Counted from the stretch's first letter, positions 26,645-36,018 are shown. The stretch: 64,000 nucleotides of DNA from Halomonas sp. M20 (GCF_020622265.1 NZ_JACNMQ010000001.1:620001-684000); one strand, 5' to 3'. Notes: a model not told the origin generated them from the letters alone. Translations and numbers: made by a program.

Positions 26645-28383
26645 CTCAATCCAGTAGCTGGACCCTCTATCGCCGTTTGCTCGGCTACGTCAAACCCTAT
26701 TGGCACTACTTTTCTCTGGCGGTGTTGGGCTATGCGATTTACGCCGCCTCCAGCACCGCCCTGGCGGAGATGATGAAGCGGTTGATCGATGGCATCCAGA
26801 ACCCGGATGCGTCCTTTCGTCTGTTCTTGCCTCTGTTCGTTATCGGTATGTTCACTGCTCGCGGCGTAGGCACTTTTCTGGGCACCTACTTCATGAGCAA
26901 CGTGGCGCGTAACGTGGTGCACTCGCTGCGCTGCGAGGTGTTCAATCACATGCTGCATTTATCCGGACGCTTCTTCGATGCCCATTCGAGTGGTCATCTG
27001 GTTTCCCGGGTGACCTATCACGTCGAGCAGGTGACCGGCGCGGCGACCAAGGCGGTGACCATTCTGCTGCGGGAAGGTCTGTTCGTCATCGGTCTGCTCG
27101 GCTATCTACTGTGGACCAACTGGATGCTGACCCTGGTCTTTCTGACCGTGACGCCGTTGATCGGCCTGGTGGTGCGTGTCGCCAGCAAGCGTTTTCGGCG
27201 TATTTCTCGGCGCATCCAGAGTTCCATGGGAGACGTCACCCACGTGGCCTCCGAGGCGCTCTCCGGCTACAAGGTAGTGCGGACTCATGGCGCCGAGGAG
27301 TACGAAAAGCAGCGTTTCGCCAGAGCCAGCAACTACAATCGCGAACAGAGCCTGAAAGAGGCACTGACCAAGGGCATCAGCACCCCGGTGATCCAGCTAT
27401 TGGTTGCGATTGCGCTGGCTGGCCTGGTGTGGCTGGCGATGGCTCCGGAGCTGATGGCAAGCATGACTGCCGGAGAGTTCGTAGCGTTTATCACCGCTGC
27501 CTCCTTGATGGCCAAGCCGGTCAAGCAGCTCACCGAAATCAATAGCGAGATCCAGAAAGGCTTGGCGGCTTCTCAGGAGCTGTTCGGTCTGCTCGAAGTG
27601 CCCCCGGAAAGGGACGACGGCACAATCCTGCCGACGCGACTTGAGGGGCACGTGAGCTTCGAAGGGGTTCGCTTTGCCTATGGCGACGATCAGCCCGAAG
27701 TGCTCAAGAGCATCGATCTTGACGTCACTCCAGGGGAGTTGATTGCCATCGTCGGGCGCTCCGGCAGTGGCAAGACGACCCTGATGGGGTTGCTGCCGCG
27801 CTTTTACTATCCGACGGAAGGGCGCGTCACCATCGACGGGATCGCGATCAACGAGTATCAGCTCTCGCCCCTGCGTCAGCAGATCGCCCTGGTTTCCCAG
27901 CAGGTCACCCTGTTCAATGCCTCGATCGCCGATAACATTGCCTATGGCGTTCCCGATGCCAACCGTGAGCAGATAAAAGCCGCAGCGGATTCCGCTTATG
28001 CCAGCGAGTTCATCGAGCGTCTGCCCAAGGGCTTCGATACCGTGGTGGGCGATAACGGCGTGATGCTTTCCGGAGGCCAGCGCCAGCGTCTGGCCATTGC
28101 CCGGGCAATCTTCAAGGACGCGCCGATCCTGATCCTGGACGAGGCGACCTCGGCGCTTGACACTGAGTCCGAGCGGTATATTCAGCGGGCACTCGAGGAA
28201 GTCTGCCGGGATCGTACCACCTTCGTCATCGCTCACCGGCTATCCACCATCGAGCGCGCGGATCGCATTCTGGTGATGGAACAAGGGGAGGTCGTCGAGA
28301 GCGGCACCCATGCTCAACTGCTCGAACGCGATGGCGCCTACGCCGCCCTGTATCGGCTGCAGTTCCAGGAGGTCGAGGCGTGA
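26641..28383 (+). CDS. msbA: Lipid A export ATP-binding/permease protein MsbA
   Basis: A 580-residue half-transporter. Six membrane helices (about 20-320) are followed by an ABC ATPase domain with Walker A GRSGSGKT (372-379), signature [15 protein letters not shown], Walker B ILILDEATSALD and His switch IAHRL. It flips core lipid A from the inner to the outer leaflet of the inner membrane. GTG start overlapping the exbD stop. It is coupled to lpxK by another GTGA overlap at 28380, an arrangement found across gammaproteobacteria. The lpxK neighbour supports MsbA rather than another lipid exporter. Confidence 0.96.
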   Translation: MTQSSSWTLYRRLLGYVKPYWHYFSLAVLGYAIYAASSTALAEMMKRLIDGIQNPDASFRLFLPLFVIGMFTARGVGTFLGTYFMSNVARNVVHSLRCEVFNHMLHLSGRFFDAHSSGHLVSRVTYHVEQVTGAATKAVTILLREGLFVIGLLGYLLWTNWMLTLVFLTVTPLIGLVVRVASKRFRRISRRIQSSMGDVTHVASEALSGYKVVRTHGAEEYEKQRFARASNYNREQSLKEALTKGISTPVIQLLVAIALAGLVWLAMAPELMASMTAGEFVAFITAASLMAKPVKQLTEINSEIQKGLAASQELFGLLEVPPERDDGTILPTRLEGHVSFEGVRFAYGDDQPEVLKSIDLDVTPGELIAIVGRSGSGKTTLMGLLPRFYYPTEGRVTIDGIAINEYQLSPLRQQIALVSQQVTLFNASIADNIAYGVPDANREQIKAAADSAYASEFIERLPKGFDTVVGDNGVMLSGGQRQRLAIARAIFKDAPILILDEATSALDTESERYIQRALEEVCRDRTTFVIAHRLSTIERADRILVMEQGEVVESGTHAQLLERDGAYAALYRLQFQEVEA

Positions 28384-29405
28384 GTCGCATGGTCGAGGCC
28401 TGGTACCGGGATGCTGCCTGGCTCAAGCTGCTAAGGCCTCTGGAATGGCTCTATCGGGGCGCCGTGGCGCGCCGGCGCCGTGCCTACGCCAGTGGCCGCA
28501 AGTCCGTTCAGTGCTTGCCGGTGCCGGTGATCGTGGTGGGCAATATCACGCTAGGCGGTACCGGAAAGTCTCCGCTGGTTGCCTGGCTGGGACGTTACCT
28601 GGGTGCGCAAGGCTGGCGTCCGGGCATCGTTTCCCGGGGGTATGGCGGCAAGGCGCCGCACTATCCTTTTCATGTCGGGATGGAGGCGTCGGTGGACCAG
28701 TCCGGTGATGAACCCTTGATGCTAGTTCAGCAAACCGGTCTGCCGGTGGTGGTCGATCCCGATCGCCCACGCGGCGCTCGAGCGCTGATCGAAGCGGGTT
28801 GCGACATCGTGATTGCCGATGACGGCCTGCAGCATCTGGCACTGGGTCGGGACATCGAACTGGTGGTGGTGGATGGCAAGCGAGGGTTCGGCAATGGGCG
28901 CTGCCTGCCGGCAGGTCCGCTGCGAGAGTCCTTTTCGCGACTGAACCACGTGGATGCGATCGTAGTCAACGGCGAGTCCCGTAAAACGCTTCACTGCGCC
29001 AACGGCACCAAGAGCTATCAAATGCAGCTGCGGCCGGCCCAGTGGCGTCACCTCGTTGATGGGGTCTGTTATCCTGTGGGCAGGCAGCCATTCTATAGTC
29101 CCGTTCATGCGCTGGCGGGCATTGGGCACCCTTCGCGCTTTTTCGCCACCCTCGAAGCCCTGGGTGTAGAAGTACGTGAACACCCACTGGCGGATCATCA
29201 TCGTTTCAGTGCCGAGGATCTGCGCTTCGACGACGAACTGCCAGTGGTGATGACGGCCAAGGATGCAGTCAAATGCCGTCCCTTCGCCCATGCGGATTGC
29301 TGGGTGCTGGACGTGGAGGCTTGTCCGCAGCCGGCCTTCATCGACTGGCTGCAAACGCGACTCGAGACGCTTCAATCGGCTACCCGGGAGGTAAGCAATG
29401 GATAA
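28380..29405 (+). CDS. lpxK: Tetraacyldisaccharide 4'-kinase
   Basis: A 341-residue membrane-associated kinase that phosphorylates the 4'-position of the lipid A disaccharide (sixth Raetz-pathway step). The P-loop is GGTGKS at 59-64 ([12 protein letters not shown]). Further family marks are [48 protein letters not shown] and [12 protein letters not shown] start within the msbA stop; its end overlaps the Trm112-like gene by eight bases. It works upstream of MsbA in the same pathway. Confidence 0.96.
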   Translation: MSRMVEAWYRDAAWLKLLRPLEWLYRGAVARRRRAYASGRKSVQCLPVPVIVVGNITLGGTGKSPLVAWLGRYLGAQGWRPGIVSRGYGGKAPHYPFHVGMEASVDQSGDEPLMLVQQTGLPVVVDPDRPRGARALIEAGCDIVIADDGLQHLALGRDIELVVVDGKRGFGNGRCLPAGPLRESFSRLNHVDAIVVNGESRKTLHCANGTKSYQMQLRPAQWRHLVDGVCYPVGRQPFYSPVHALAGIGHPSRFFATLEALGVEVREHPLADHHRFSAEDLRFDDELPVVMTAKDAVKCRPFAHADCWVLDVEACPQPAFIDWLQTRLETLQSATREVSNG

Positions 29406-29673
29406 GGAATTACTCGCGCTACTGGTCTGCCCTCTATGTCAGGGCAAGCTCAAATACGATCGGGATCGGGCAGAGCTGCGCTGCCACTTCGATGGCCTGG
29501 CCTTTCCGATTCGTGACGACATTCCGGTGATGCTGGAAGAGGAGGCCCGGGTCTTGAGCGTCGATGAAAAGCTCAACAAGCCGACTCTTCAAGGCGGCGG
29601 GCTTTCTGCCAAGGGCGATGAAAGTGAGCGGCAGGACGGGCAGGAAGCCGGATCCCACAAGCCAACCGCATGA
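29398..29673 (+). CDS. Trm112-family small protein (UPF0434, YcaR-like)
   Basis: A 91-residue protein whose first 60 residues form a Trm112 zinc-ribbon-like domain: LLVCPLCQG with Cys11 and Cys14, a third Cys at 29 ([12 protein letters not shown]), and [11 protein letters not shown]. The fourth ligand position is not a Cys. Eukaryotic Trm112 activates methyltransferases; the bacterial role is unresolved. The C-terminal 30 residues are hydrophilic and look disordered. It sits between lpxK and kdsB, the standard location for ycaR. Confidence 0.88.
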   Translation: MDKELLALLVCPLCQGKLKYDRDRAELRCHFDGLAFPIRDDIPVMLEEEARVLSVDEKLNKPTLQGGGLSAKGDESERQDGQEAGSHKPTA

Positions 29674-29685
29674 GTGCCGTGATTC

Positions 29686-30468
29686 ATGAATGATTTTGTT
29701 GTCGTGATTCCGGCGCGCTATCACTCCACGCGCCTGCCGGGAAAACCGCTTCTGGATATTGGCGGGCTGCCGATGGTGGTGCGGGTTTGGCAGCGGGCCT
29801 GCCAGAGCAAAGCGACCCGGGTAGTAGTGGCTACGGACGATCGCCGCATCCAGGAGGCGGTGGAGAAGGCGGGAGGCGAGGTAGTGTTGACCCGGGATGA
29901 TCATCCGTCGGGTACGGACCGTCTGGCAGAGGTGGCCGAGCGCCTCGAACTCGCCGACGATGCCATTCTGGTCAACGTGCAGGGGGATGAGCCCTTGCTG
30001 CCCGCCTCGCTCATCGATCAGGTCGCGGCAAGTCTCGAGAAGGATGCCGAGGCGTCGATTGCCACCCTGGCGGAATCGATCAGCGATATCGATACCCTGT
30101 TCAACCAGAACGTGGTCAAGGTGGTGCGGGATATACACGGGCGCGCCCTGTATTTTTCCCGGGCGCCCATTCCCTGGGATCGAGAGCACTTTGCGACACG
30201 TCCTGAACTGCTCGAATCCGATCTCTGGCTTCGTCATGTAGGGCTTTATGCTTATCGTGCCGGCTTTCTTGCCGAGTACGTCAACTGGCTGCCTAGCCCC
30301 CTGGAGCAGCTGGAGCAACTCGAGCAGCTGCGGGCGCTGCATCACGGTCATGGCATTCAGGTGGCACTCAGCGCCGAACCCCATCCGGCGGGAGTGGACA
30401 CTCCGGGGGATCTTGAGCGTGTGCGTGGACTGCTGGCCGATCATCCCACTTCTCAAGGTTTTGAATAA
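29686..30468 (+). CDS. kdsB: 3-deoxy-manno-octulosonate cytidylyltransferase (CMP-Kdo synthetase)
   Basis: A 260-residue enzyme that activates Kdo with CTP for addition to lipid A. The N-terminal [17 protein letters not shown] is the nucleotide-binding loop; [22 protein letters not shown] and IPWDRE are catalytic and substrate-binding segments. Its end lies inside a threefold 19-base imperfect repeat that also contains the start region of the next gene. It lies 12 bases downstream of the Trm112 gene. Confidence 0.96.
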   Translation: MNDFVVVIPARYHSTRLPGKPLLDIGGLPMVVRVWQRACQSKATRVVVATDDRRIQEAVEKAGGEVVLTRDDHPSGTDRLAEVAERLELADDAILVNVQGDEPLLPASLIDQVAASLEKDAEASIATLAESISDIDTLFNQNVVKVVRDIHGRALYFSRAPIPWDREHFATRPELLESDLWLRHVGLYAYRAGFLAEYVNWLPSPLEQLEQLEQLRALHHGHGIQVALSAEPHPAGVDTPGDLERVRGLLADHPTSQGFE

Positions 30469-30511
30469 GCCATAAAGTTTCAAATACGCCATGAGGTTTC
30501 GAATGCGAGTT
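30455..30511. repeat. Three imperfect 19-base direct repeats spanning the kdsB/ywlE junction
   Basis: Three consecutive 19-base units (30455-30473, 30474-30492, 30493-30511) share the pattern AAGGTTT.GAATA.GCCAT. The kdsB stop is in unit 1. The Shine-Dalgarno sequence and ATG of the phosphatase gene are in unit 3. The units differ at several positions. Confidence 0.6.
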
Positions 30512-30976
30512 CTGTTCGTTTGTCTGGGCAATATCTGCCGCTCTCCTACCGCGGAAGGTGTCTTTCGCTCCCGCCTCGATAAAGCGGGTTTGGCAGAGCG
30601 CGTCGAGGTCGACTCCTGTGGCACCAGCGACTGGCATATTGGCGATCCACCGGACTCCAGGGCCGTCGTCGCCGCCAAGAGTCGTGGTGTCGATCTGAGC
30701 CAGTTGCGCGGGCGCCAGTTGGAAGAAGAAGACTTTCGCCGCTTCGACTATATCCTGGCCATGGATCATATGAATCTGGAAAATCTCGAAGCGTTACGGC
30801 CCCGGGATAGCCAGGCCCATGTGGGTCTGTTCATGGCGTTTGCGGGGCGCTCCGACGAAGCGATTCCGGACCCCTACACCGGGGACGAAAGGCATTTCGA
30901 GAAGGTGTTCGATATGATCGAAGCGGCCAGCGATGGCCTGATCGAAGCGTTGCGCAGGCGTCTGGACACGGCATGA
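30503..30976 (+). CDS. Low-molecular-weight protein-tyrosine-phosphatase
   Basis: A 157-residue phosphatase. The active-site P-loop FVCLGNICRSPTAEG lies at the N-terminus, with nucleophile Cys7 and Arg13. The general-acid loop is DPYTG near residue 113. The chosen start MRVLFVC has TGAGG six bases upstream; an ATG four codons earlier is less likely because it leaves no spacing to a ribosome-binding site. The family dephosphorylates protein tyrosine or arginine; in polysaccharide clusters it works with tyrosine kinases, but no kinase is seen here. Coupled to murB by ATGA. Confidence 0.93.
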   Translation: MRVLFVCLGNICRSPTAEGVFRSRLDKAGLAERVEVDSCGTSDWHIGDPPDSRAVVAAKSRGVDLSQLRGRQLEEEDFRRFDYILAMDHMNLENLEALRPRDSQAHVGLFMAFAGRSDEAIPDPYTGDERHFEKVFDMIEAASDGLIEALRRRLDTA

Positions 30977-31989
30977 TTCGACAGGACGTCGATCTGTCTA
31001 GGGCCAATACCCTGGGCTTGCCTTGTCGAGCGGAACGTTTTCTGGCCACTGACGATATCGCGACCACTCGCGATGCGCTTCGTCAGGCGGTGAAGCGGGA
31101 CTGGCCACTGACGGTACTCGGGGGCGGCAGCAACCTGGTGCTGCAACCCTGGCTGCCGGGTCTGGCGTTACAGCCGAGCTTTGCCGATCTGCGTTTCGAG
31201 GAGGTTGGAGAGGGCGATGTGCTGGTGCATGCTGGCGCCGGTCTGAACTGGCATGCGCTGGTTGAAGCACTGGCGGCCAAGGAGTTGTGGGGCATCGAGA
31301 ATCTGTCGCTGATCCCGGGCCATGTCGGGGCGGCTCCCATCCAGAACATCGGCGCCTACGGGGTCGAGCTTGCGGACGTGCTCGAACGAGTGTACCTGCT
31401 GCACCTCGAGGACGGTCGGGAAGCCGTATTCGATCGGGAGGAGTGCGGCTTCGGCTACCGGGATAGCGTTTTCAAGCATGCCCTGGAGAATCGCGTGGTC
31501 ATCACCCGGCTGGTGCTGCGGGTTTCCACCCGGGCTCAGCCGCGGCTCGATTACGGCGATCTGGCGGCGCGACTCCCAGCCAAGCCCAGTGCAAGCGACG
31601 TAGTCGCCGCGGTCAGCGCGGTGCGCCGAGAGAAACTTCCCGATCCGACGGTGCTGGGTAACGCAGGCAGTTTTTTCAAGAATCCGGTAGTTGCCAATGA
31701 GCAAGCTAAGGCATTACTCGCGAAGCATGCGGACATGCCGCACTTCCCTCTTGCCGATGGCGGCGTCAAGCTCGCTGCCGGTTGGCTGATCGATCAGTGC
31801 GGTTTGAAGGGGCTGCGGGAGCGTCATGTGGGCATTCACGAGCGTCAGGCGCTGGTGTTGGTGCATCATGGCGGCGGCAGTGCTGGCGAGTTGCTGGCCC
31901 TGGCCCAGCGTGTCGTCGATAAGGTGCAGGCGCGTTTCGGTGTGACACTGGAGCGAGAGCCGCGTTTGATGGGGCGGAAGGCACGCTAG
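30973..31989 (+). CDS. murB: UDP-N-acetylenolpyruvoylglucosamine reductase
   Basis: A 338-residue FAD enzyme that reduces UDP-GlcNAc-enolpyruvate to UDP-MurNAc in peptidoglycan synthesis. FAD-binding segments are LGGGSNLVLQ and IPGHVGAAPIQNIGAYGVE. The catalytic Ser lies in GNAGSFFKNP, and a Tyr-containing loop (FGYRDSVFK) marks the type I form. The last gene of the coupled run, ended by a strong bidirectional terminator at 32014. Confidence 0.96.
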   Translation: MIRQDVDLSRANTLGLPCRAERFLATDDIATTRDALRQAVKRDWPLTVLGGGSNLVLQPWLPGLALQPSFADLRFEEVGEGDVLVHAGAGLNWHALVEALAAKELWGIENLSLIPGHVGAAPIQNIGAYGVELADVLERVYLLHLEDGREAVFDREECGFGYRDSVFKHALENRVVITRLVLRVSTRAQPRLDYGDLAARLPAKPSASDVVAAVSAVRREKLPDPTVLGNAGSFFKNPVVANEQAKALLAKHADMPHFPLADGGVKLAAGWLIDQCGLKGLRERHVGIHERQALVLVHHGGGSAGELLALAQRVVDKVQARFGVTLEREPRLMGRKAR

Positions 31990-32013
31990 ACAGATCTTCA
32001 TGGCAGAAAATGA

Positions 32014-32051
32014 AAAAGCCCGACAGGTGATTTTTCACCTGCCGGGCTTTT
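32014..32051. terminator. Bidirectional intrinsic terminator between murB and tRNA-Met
   Basis: A 17-position stem with one mismatch (left 32014-32030, loop TTTT, right 32035-32051). AAAA on one side and TTTT on the other give a U-run in both reading directions. It serves murB on the plus strand and tRNA-Met on the minus strand. Confidence 0.9.
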
Positions 32052-32062
32052 CGTATTCGTGG

Positions 32063-32139
32063 TGGTGGCTACGCCCTGATTTGAACAGGGGACCCCATCA
32101 TTATGAGTGATGTGCTCTAACCAGCTGAGCTACGTAGCC
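32063..32139 (-). tRNA. tRNA-Met (CAT), elongator
   Basis: A 77-base cloverleaf including encoded CCA. The acceptor stem is GGCTACG / CGTAGCC. The D arm contains AGCTCAGCTGGTTAGAGC, the anticodon stem is CATCA / TGATG with loop CTCATAA (anticodon CAT), and the T loop is TTCAAAT. The first base pair G-C and overall sequence match elongator rather than initiator tRNA-Met. Confidence 0.95.
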
Positions 32140-32154
32140 GTCCAACGGGGGCGA

Positions 32155-32183
32155 ATCCTACGCGTAAGTGGATGACCTGTCAA
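32155..32183 (-). promoter_or_regulatory. Promoter of tRNA-Met with GC-rich discriminator
   Basis: On the minus strand a perfect TTGACA (32183-32178) lies exactly 17 bases from TAGGAT (32160-32155). A GC-rich stretch (TCGCCCCC) follows before the tRNA, as in stringently controlled stable-RNA promoters. Confidence 0.75.
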
Positions 32184-32195
32184 TTATTCAGCTGT

Positions 32196-33287
32196 TTATA
32201 CATTGAAGCGGAAGTGAATGACATCTCCGTCTTTAACAATATATTCCTTGCCTTCCAGCCGCCACTTGCCCGCATCCTTGGCACCCTGTTCGCCGCCCAG
32301 GGTAACGAAGTCCTCGTAGCCGATAACCTCGGCACGAATGAAGCCCTTTTCAAAATCCGTATGGATGACACCGGCAGCCTGGGGCGCTGTAGCGCCGATC
32401 CTGACCGTCCAGGCGCGCACTTCCTTCACGCCGGCAGTGAAGTAGGTCTGCAGCCCCAGCAGCGAGTAGCCGGCGCGAATGACCCGGTCTAGACCCGGTT
32501 CTTCCATGCCCATTTCACTCAGGAACATGCTGCGCTCTTCATCGTCGAGTTCGGCAATCTCGGCCTCGAGCTGATTGCACACCGGCACCACCACGGCATC
32601 TTCGTCCTTGGCAATCCCGCGCACGACATCGAGATAGGGGTTGTTCTCGAAGCCGTCCTCGTTGACATTGGCAATATACATGGTGGGCTTGAGGGTCAGG
32701 AAGCCGAAGCTTCTGACCTGACGCTTCTCGTCATCGGAAAGACCGAAACTGCGTAGGGGCAACCCTTCGGCAAGATGAGGCTGAATACGATCGAGAATCG
32801 CTTTGGTGGCCATGGCATCCTTGTCGCCGCCCTTGACCACTCGACTCAGGCGCTGGCTGGCCCGTTCGACGGTGTCCAGGTCCGCCAGGGCCAGTTCCAT
32901 ATTGATGATTTCGATATCCGCCTGGGGGTCGACCTGGTTGGCCACGTGAATGACGTTGTCATTGTCGAAGCAGCGCACCACGTGCGCGATGGCGTCGGTC
33001 TCGCGGATGTTGGCGAGAAACTGATTGCCCAGGCCTTCACCCTTGGAAGCCCCGGCAACAAGGCCGGCAATATCCACGAACTCCATGGTGGTAGGAATGG
33101 TCTTCTGGGGCTTGACGATTTCGGCCAGCTTGTCGAGACGCGGATCCGGCATGGGCACGATGCCGGTATTGGGCTCGATGGTGCAGAAGGGGAAGTTCTC
33201 CGCGTCGATGCCGGATTTGGTCAGCGCATTGAACAGGGTGGACTTGCCGACGTTGGGCAGGCCGACGATACCGCAGTTGAAACCCAT
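32196..33287 (-). CDS. ychF: Redox-regulated ATPase YchF (Obg-like)
   Basis: A 363-residue P-loop protein. G1 is GLPNVGKST (residues 9-17), and the NTP-binding domain is interrupted by a coiled-coil (about 130-200). A C-terminal TGS domain ends in [12 protein letters not shown]. It prefers ATP over GTP, binds ribosomes and is linked to stress responses. It lies downstream of pth on the same strand, the usual pairing. The transcribed spacer between pth and ychF holds a 12-base tandem repeat (33361-33456). Confidence 0.97.
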   Translation of the reverse strand: MGFNCGIVGLPNVGKSTLFNALTKSGIDAENFPFCTIEPNTGIVPMPDPRLDKLAEIVKPQKTIPTTMEFVDIAGLVAGASKGEGLGNQFLANIRETDAIAHVVRCFDNDNVIHVANQVDPQADIEIINMELALADLDTVERASQRLSRVVKGGDKDAMATKAILDRIQPHLAEGLPLRSFGLSDDEKRQVRSFGFLTLKPTMYIANVNEDGFENNPYLDVVRGIAKDEDAVVVPVCNQLEAEIAELDDEERSMFLSEMGMEEPGLDRVIRAGYSLLGLQTYFTAGVKEVRAWTVRIGATAPQAAGVIHTDFEKGFIRAEVIGYEDFVTLGGEQGAKDAGKWRLEGKEYIVKDGDVIHFRFNV

Positions 33288-33360
33288 GATGTGTTCCTGG
33301 AAATCGAGTGAAAAAGTGGGGATATCTTACGGAAAATGGCGTGAAGCAGCCATTTTCGTT

Positions 33361-33456
33361 AGCCCTTGAACTAGCCCTTGAACTAGCCCTTGAACTAGCC
33401 CTTGAACTAGCCCTTGAACTAGCCCTTGAACTAGCCCTTGAACTAGCTCTTGAAAG
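33361..33456 (-). repeat. 12-bp tandem repeat derived from the 3' end of pth
   Basis: Seven identical 12-base units (plus-strand AGCCCTTGAACT, 33361-33444) and an eighth diverged one (33445-33456) that is the last four codons of pth. In the pth frame the unit reads TTC AAG GGC TAG, so each repeat carries an in-frame stop. It lies wholly in the pth-ychF region and ends about 75 bases before the ychF start. Confidence 0.95.
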
Positions 33457-34027
33457 AGTGCAGTCGATTCATCGCTTTAGCCCATTCTCCGCTCAGGGCT
33501 TCTGGAAGGGTCGCCAGACATTCATCGATTGCCGCATCGATGGCGGCGCGCTCGGCTTTCCCCGGCCGGCTCAGCACGTAGTTGACTACCTGGCGCGCCT
33601 CCCCCGGATGACCGATACCGATACGCAGACGATGAAAGGCGTTGTTGTTGCCCAGGGCGCTGATGGTGTCGCGCAAACCGTTGTGGCCGCCGTGGCCACC
33701 GCCTTGCTTGTAGCGAGCCGTACCCGGGGCGATATCCAGTTCGTCGTGGGCAACAAGCAGTTCTTCCGGGAAGAGTTTGAAGAACTGGCAAAGCGCCGCG
33801 ATTGCCCCGCCGCTGCGATTCATGAAGGTGGTCGGGTTGAGCAGATGCAGCTCCCGGCCGGCGAAATTGACTTTGGCGTAGAGCCCCAGAAATTTCTTCT
33901 CCGCACGCAGTGACGCGAGGCTGTCCCGGGCGATGGCTTCCACCAGCCAGGCACCGGCATTGTGCCGGGTGTCGGCATAGTCGGCGCCAGGATTGCCGAG
34001 GCCGATGATCGCTTTTAGTTGACTCAT
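33443..34027 (-). CDS. pth: Peptidyl-tRNA hydrolase
   Basis: A 194-residue enzyme that frees tRNA from prematurely released peptidyl-tRNA. IIGLGNPGADYADTRHNAG contains catalytic His22 and the binding Asn12; FMNRSGG, HDELDIAPG and KQGGGHGGHNGLRD are the remaining family motifs. The start is MSQLKAII at 34027; the frame stays open 101 codons upstream over the terminator and the rplY end, but that part is not family sequence. Its stop TAG (33443-33445) is at the head of a 12-base tandem repeat. Confidence 0.97.
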   Translation of the reverse strand: MSQLKAIIGLGNPGADYADTRHNAGAWLVEAIARDSLASLRAEKKFLGLYAKVNFAGRELHLLNPTTFMNRSGGAIAALCQFFKLFPEELLVAHDELDIAPGTARYKQGGGHGGHNGLRDTISALGNNNAFHRLRIGIGHPGEARQVVNYVLSRPGKAERAAIDAAIDECLATLPEALSGEWAKAMNRLHSFKS

Positions 34028-34082
34028 GAGGCTGTGCTCTCCAAGGAAACGAACCAACTTCTCAAGAAAACGGGGCACCCCT

Positions 34083-34117
34083 AAAAAGATCAAGCGCCGG
34101 GTTAGCGGCGCTTGATC
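34083..34117 (-). terminator. Intrinsic terminator after rplY
   Basis: A perfect 12-bp stem (GATCAAGCGCCG / CGGCGCTTGATC, loop of six) followed on the minus strand by five T residues. It lies 50 bases past the rplY stop and ahead of pth, so pth probably depends on read-through or its own promoter. Confidence 0.9.
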
Positions 34118-34166
34118 CATGCAGTGGAGCGTTTCAACAGATTGAAATACCCGACAAGATAGCGTG

Positions 34167-34862
34167 TTAGCTCTTGTCTTCGCCTTCGCCCTCGCTGCTT
34201 TCCTGATCCTGCTCTTGATCCGTGCCTTCCTCACCTTCGGTTCCAACCGCATCCTCGCCCTCGATTTCCTCATCGGTGCGGACACGCGCCTTGGCGATGT
34301 TGAGGATGGCGTAGTCGTACTCTTCGCCATGGCTCAAGGCCACGGAGGTTACGCCCTTCGGCAAGGTAATGTTTGACAGATGCAGCGTCGTGCCGACTTC
34401 AAGCTCGGAGATATCGACTTCCAGGTAGTCCGGCAGATCCTTCGGCAGACAGCTGATCTCGACTTCCGTCATCAGCTGGTGAAGCTCGCCATCCTCTTCC
34501 TTGATGCCGATGCACTCTTCCTGGCCGGTCACGTGCAGTGGCACGTTCATGGTGAACTCTTCCTTGGCGCTGACTCGCAGGAAGTCTGCGTGGGTCACCA
34601 GCGGCTTGAAAGGATGGCGCTGAAGATCACGCACTACCACCTGATGTTTTTTGCCATCCACGATCAGATCGATCAGGGAAGAGAAGAAGAGCTCGTTCTC
34701 GATGGCCTTGTAGAAAGCGGATTTTTCCACGGCGATCGGGCGCGGAGCCTTGTTACCGCCATAAACGATGGCGGGAATGTACAGGTCTTCGCGACGCAGG
34801 CGGCGGCTCGCACCTTTCCCCAGATCGTCACGGACCTTGACGTTAAGTTTGAAATCGGACAT
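34167..34862 (-). CDS. rplY: 50S ribosomal protein L25 / general stress protein Ctc
   Basis: A 231-residue two-domain (Ctc-type) L25. The N-terminal 5S-rRNA-binding beta-barrel domain covers about residues 5-95 (ASRRLRREDLYIPAIVYGG, HPFKPLVTHADFLRV). The TL5-like C-terminal domain covers about 100-190. Residues 195-231 are a strongly acidic, probably disordered tail rich in Glu, Gly, Asp and Gln. E. coli L25 has only the first domain. Long acidic tails fit a halotolerant organism, but that reading is an inference. It lies downstream of prs as in Pseudomonas. Confidence 0.95.
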   Translation of the reverse strand: MSDFKLNVKVRDDLGKGASRRLRREDLYIPAIVYGGNKAPRPIAVEKSAFYKAIENELFFSSLIDLIVDGKKHQVVVRDLQRHPFKPLVTHADFLRVSAKEEFTMNVPLHVTGQEECIGIKEEDGELHQLMTEVEISCLPKDLPDYLEVDISELEVGTTLHLSNITLPKGVTSVALSHGEEYDYAILNIAKARVRTDEEIEGEDAVGTEGEEGTDQEQDQESSEGEGEDKS

Positions 34863-34986
34863 TTAAGTAACCTCGTTGGTTAAAGTGAGGAAAGCACCAG
34901 GGTTCGCGACCAAATCCTGATGTTTCCGGTGGCGTCTTGGGACGCTTGTAACCGCGATCCTGTCTGCACTGAAGGCGCTAAAGCCC

Positions 34987-35928
34987 TCAATGAAACATGG
35001 CGCTCACGGATTCTTCATTGCTGACACGGCGGATCGCCTCGGCAATCAGCCCCGCCACGCTAAGCTGGCGTATCTTGCCGCTACGCCGTGCGCTTTCGGC
35101 AAGAGGGATGGTATCACCGACCACCAGTTCGTCGAGTACCGAGCCCAGAATATTATCGACTGCCGGGCCCGAGAGAATCGGGTGGGTAGCATAGGCAACG
35201 ACACGCTTGGCGCCGTGATCCTTCAAGGCTTCGGCGGCCTTGCATAGTGTGCCGGCAGTATCCACCATGTCATCCACCACCACGCAGGTGCGATCCTGAA
35301 TCTCACCGATAATGTGCATCACCTGGGCCTGATTGGACTGCGGGCGTCGCTTGTCGATGATGGCGAGATCCGCATTGAGCTGCTTGGCAATGGCCCGGGC
35401 CCGAACCACGCCGCCGACATCCGGCGATACCACCACCAGGTTGTCGTAGTTCTGGCGCTCGATATCATCGAGCAGTATCGGCGAGCCGTAGACGTTGTCT
35501 ACCGGCACGTCGAAGAAGCCTTGAATCTGATCCGCGTGCAGATCCATGGTCATGACCCGGTCGACCCCGGCCTTGACCATCATGTCGGCCACTACCTTGG
35601 CGGAGATGGGCACCCGGGCCGAACGTACGCGGCGATCCTGGCGCGCATAGCCGAAGTAGGGAACGACGGCGGTGATACGAGTGGCGGAGGCGCGGCGCAG
35701 GGCATCCACCATCAGAATCAGTTCGAGCAGATTGTCGTTGGTCGGCGCGCAGGTAGACTGCAGGATGAATACATCCTTGCCGCGCACGTTCTCGTTGATC
35801 TCGACCGTGATCTCGCCATCGCTGAATTGGCCGACCGTGGCATGGCCGAGCCGGTTGTCGAGGCATTCGGCGACCTTGCGGGCGAGTTCGGGATTGGCGT
35901 TTCCGGCGAAAACCATCAATTTAGACAC
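34987..35928 (-). CDS. prs: Ribose-phosphate pyrophosphokinase
   Basis: A 313-residue enzyme that makes PRPP from ribose-5-phosphate and ATP for nucleotide, His, Trp and NAD synthesis. [36 protein letters not shown] and the regulatory flexible-loop region [11 protein letters not shown] are seen. The PRPP-binding [12 protein letters not shown] lies near residue 220. Full family length. The gene lies 90 bases downstream of tRNA-Gln, with rplY 124 bases further on. Confidence 0.97.
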   Translation of the reverse strand: MSKLMVFAGNANPELARKVAECLDNRLGHATVGQFSDGEITVEINENVRGKDVFILQSTCAPTNDNLLELILMVDALRRASATRITAVVPYFGYARQDRRVRSARVPISAKVVADMMVKAGVDRVMTMDLHADQIQGFFDVPVDNVYGSPILLDDIERQNYDNLVVVSPDVGGVVRARAIAKQLNADLAIIDKRRPQSNQAQVMHIIGEIQDRTCVVVDDMVDTAGTLCKAAEALKDHGAKRVVAYATHPILSGPAVDNILGSVLDELVVGDTIPLAESARRSGKIRQLSVAGLIAEAIRRVSNEESVSAMFH

Positions 35929-36018
35929 GCGCAGCTACCTTTGGAGTCTGAACGCTCGTCGCAGGAGACGGGCGTCTGGAGGAATCTCGATAGGATGTTG
36001 GCAGTTTCAATAGAGAGT

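Noticed and set aside
29434-30678. Minus-strand ORF of 414 codons
   Set aside because: It lies opposite kdsB and its neighbours, which carry clear catalytic motifs; GC-rich shadow frame.
33308-33913. Plus-strand ORF of 201 codons with a repeating Glu-Leu-Ala-Leu stretch
   Set aside because: It is the translation of the 12-bp tandem repeat followed by the antisense strand of pth; no independent start signal or family match.
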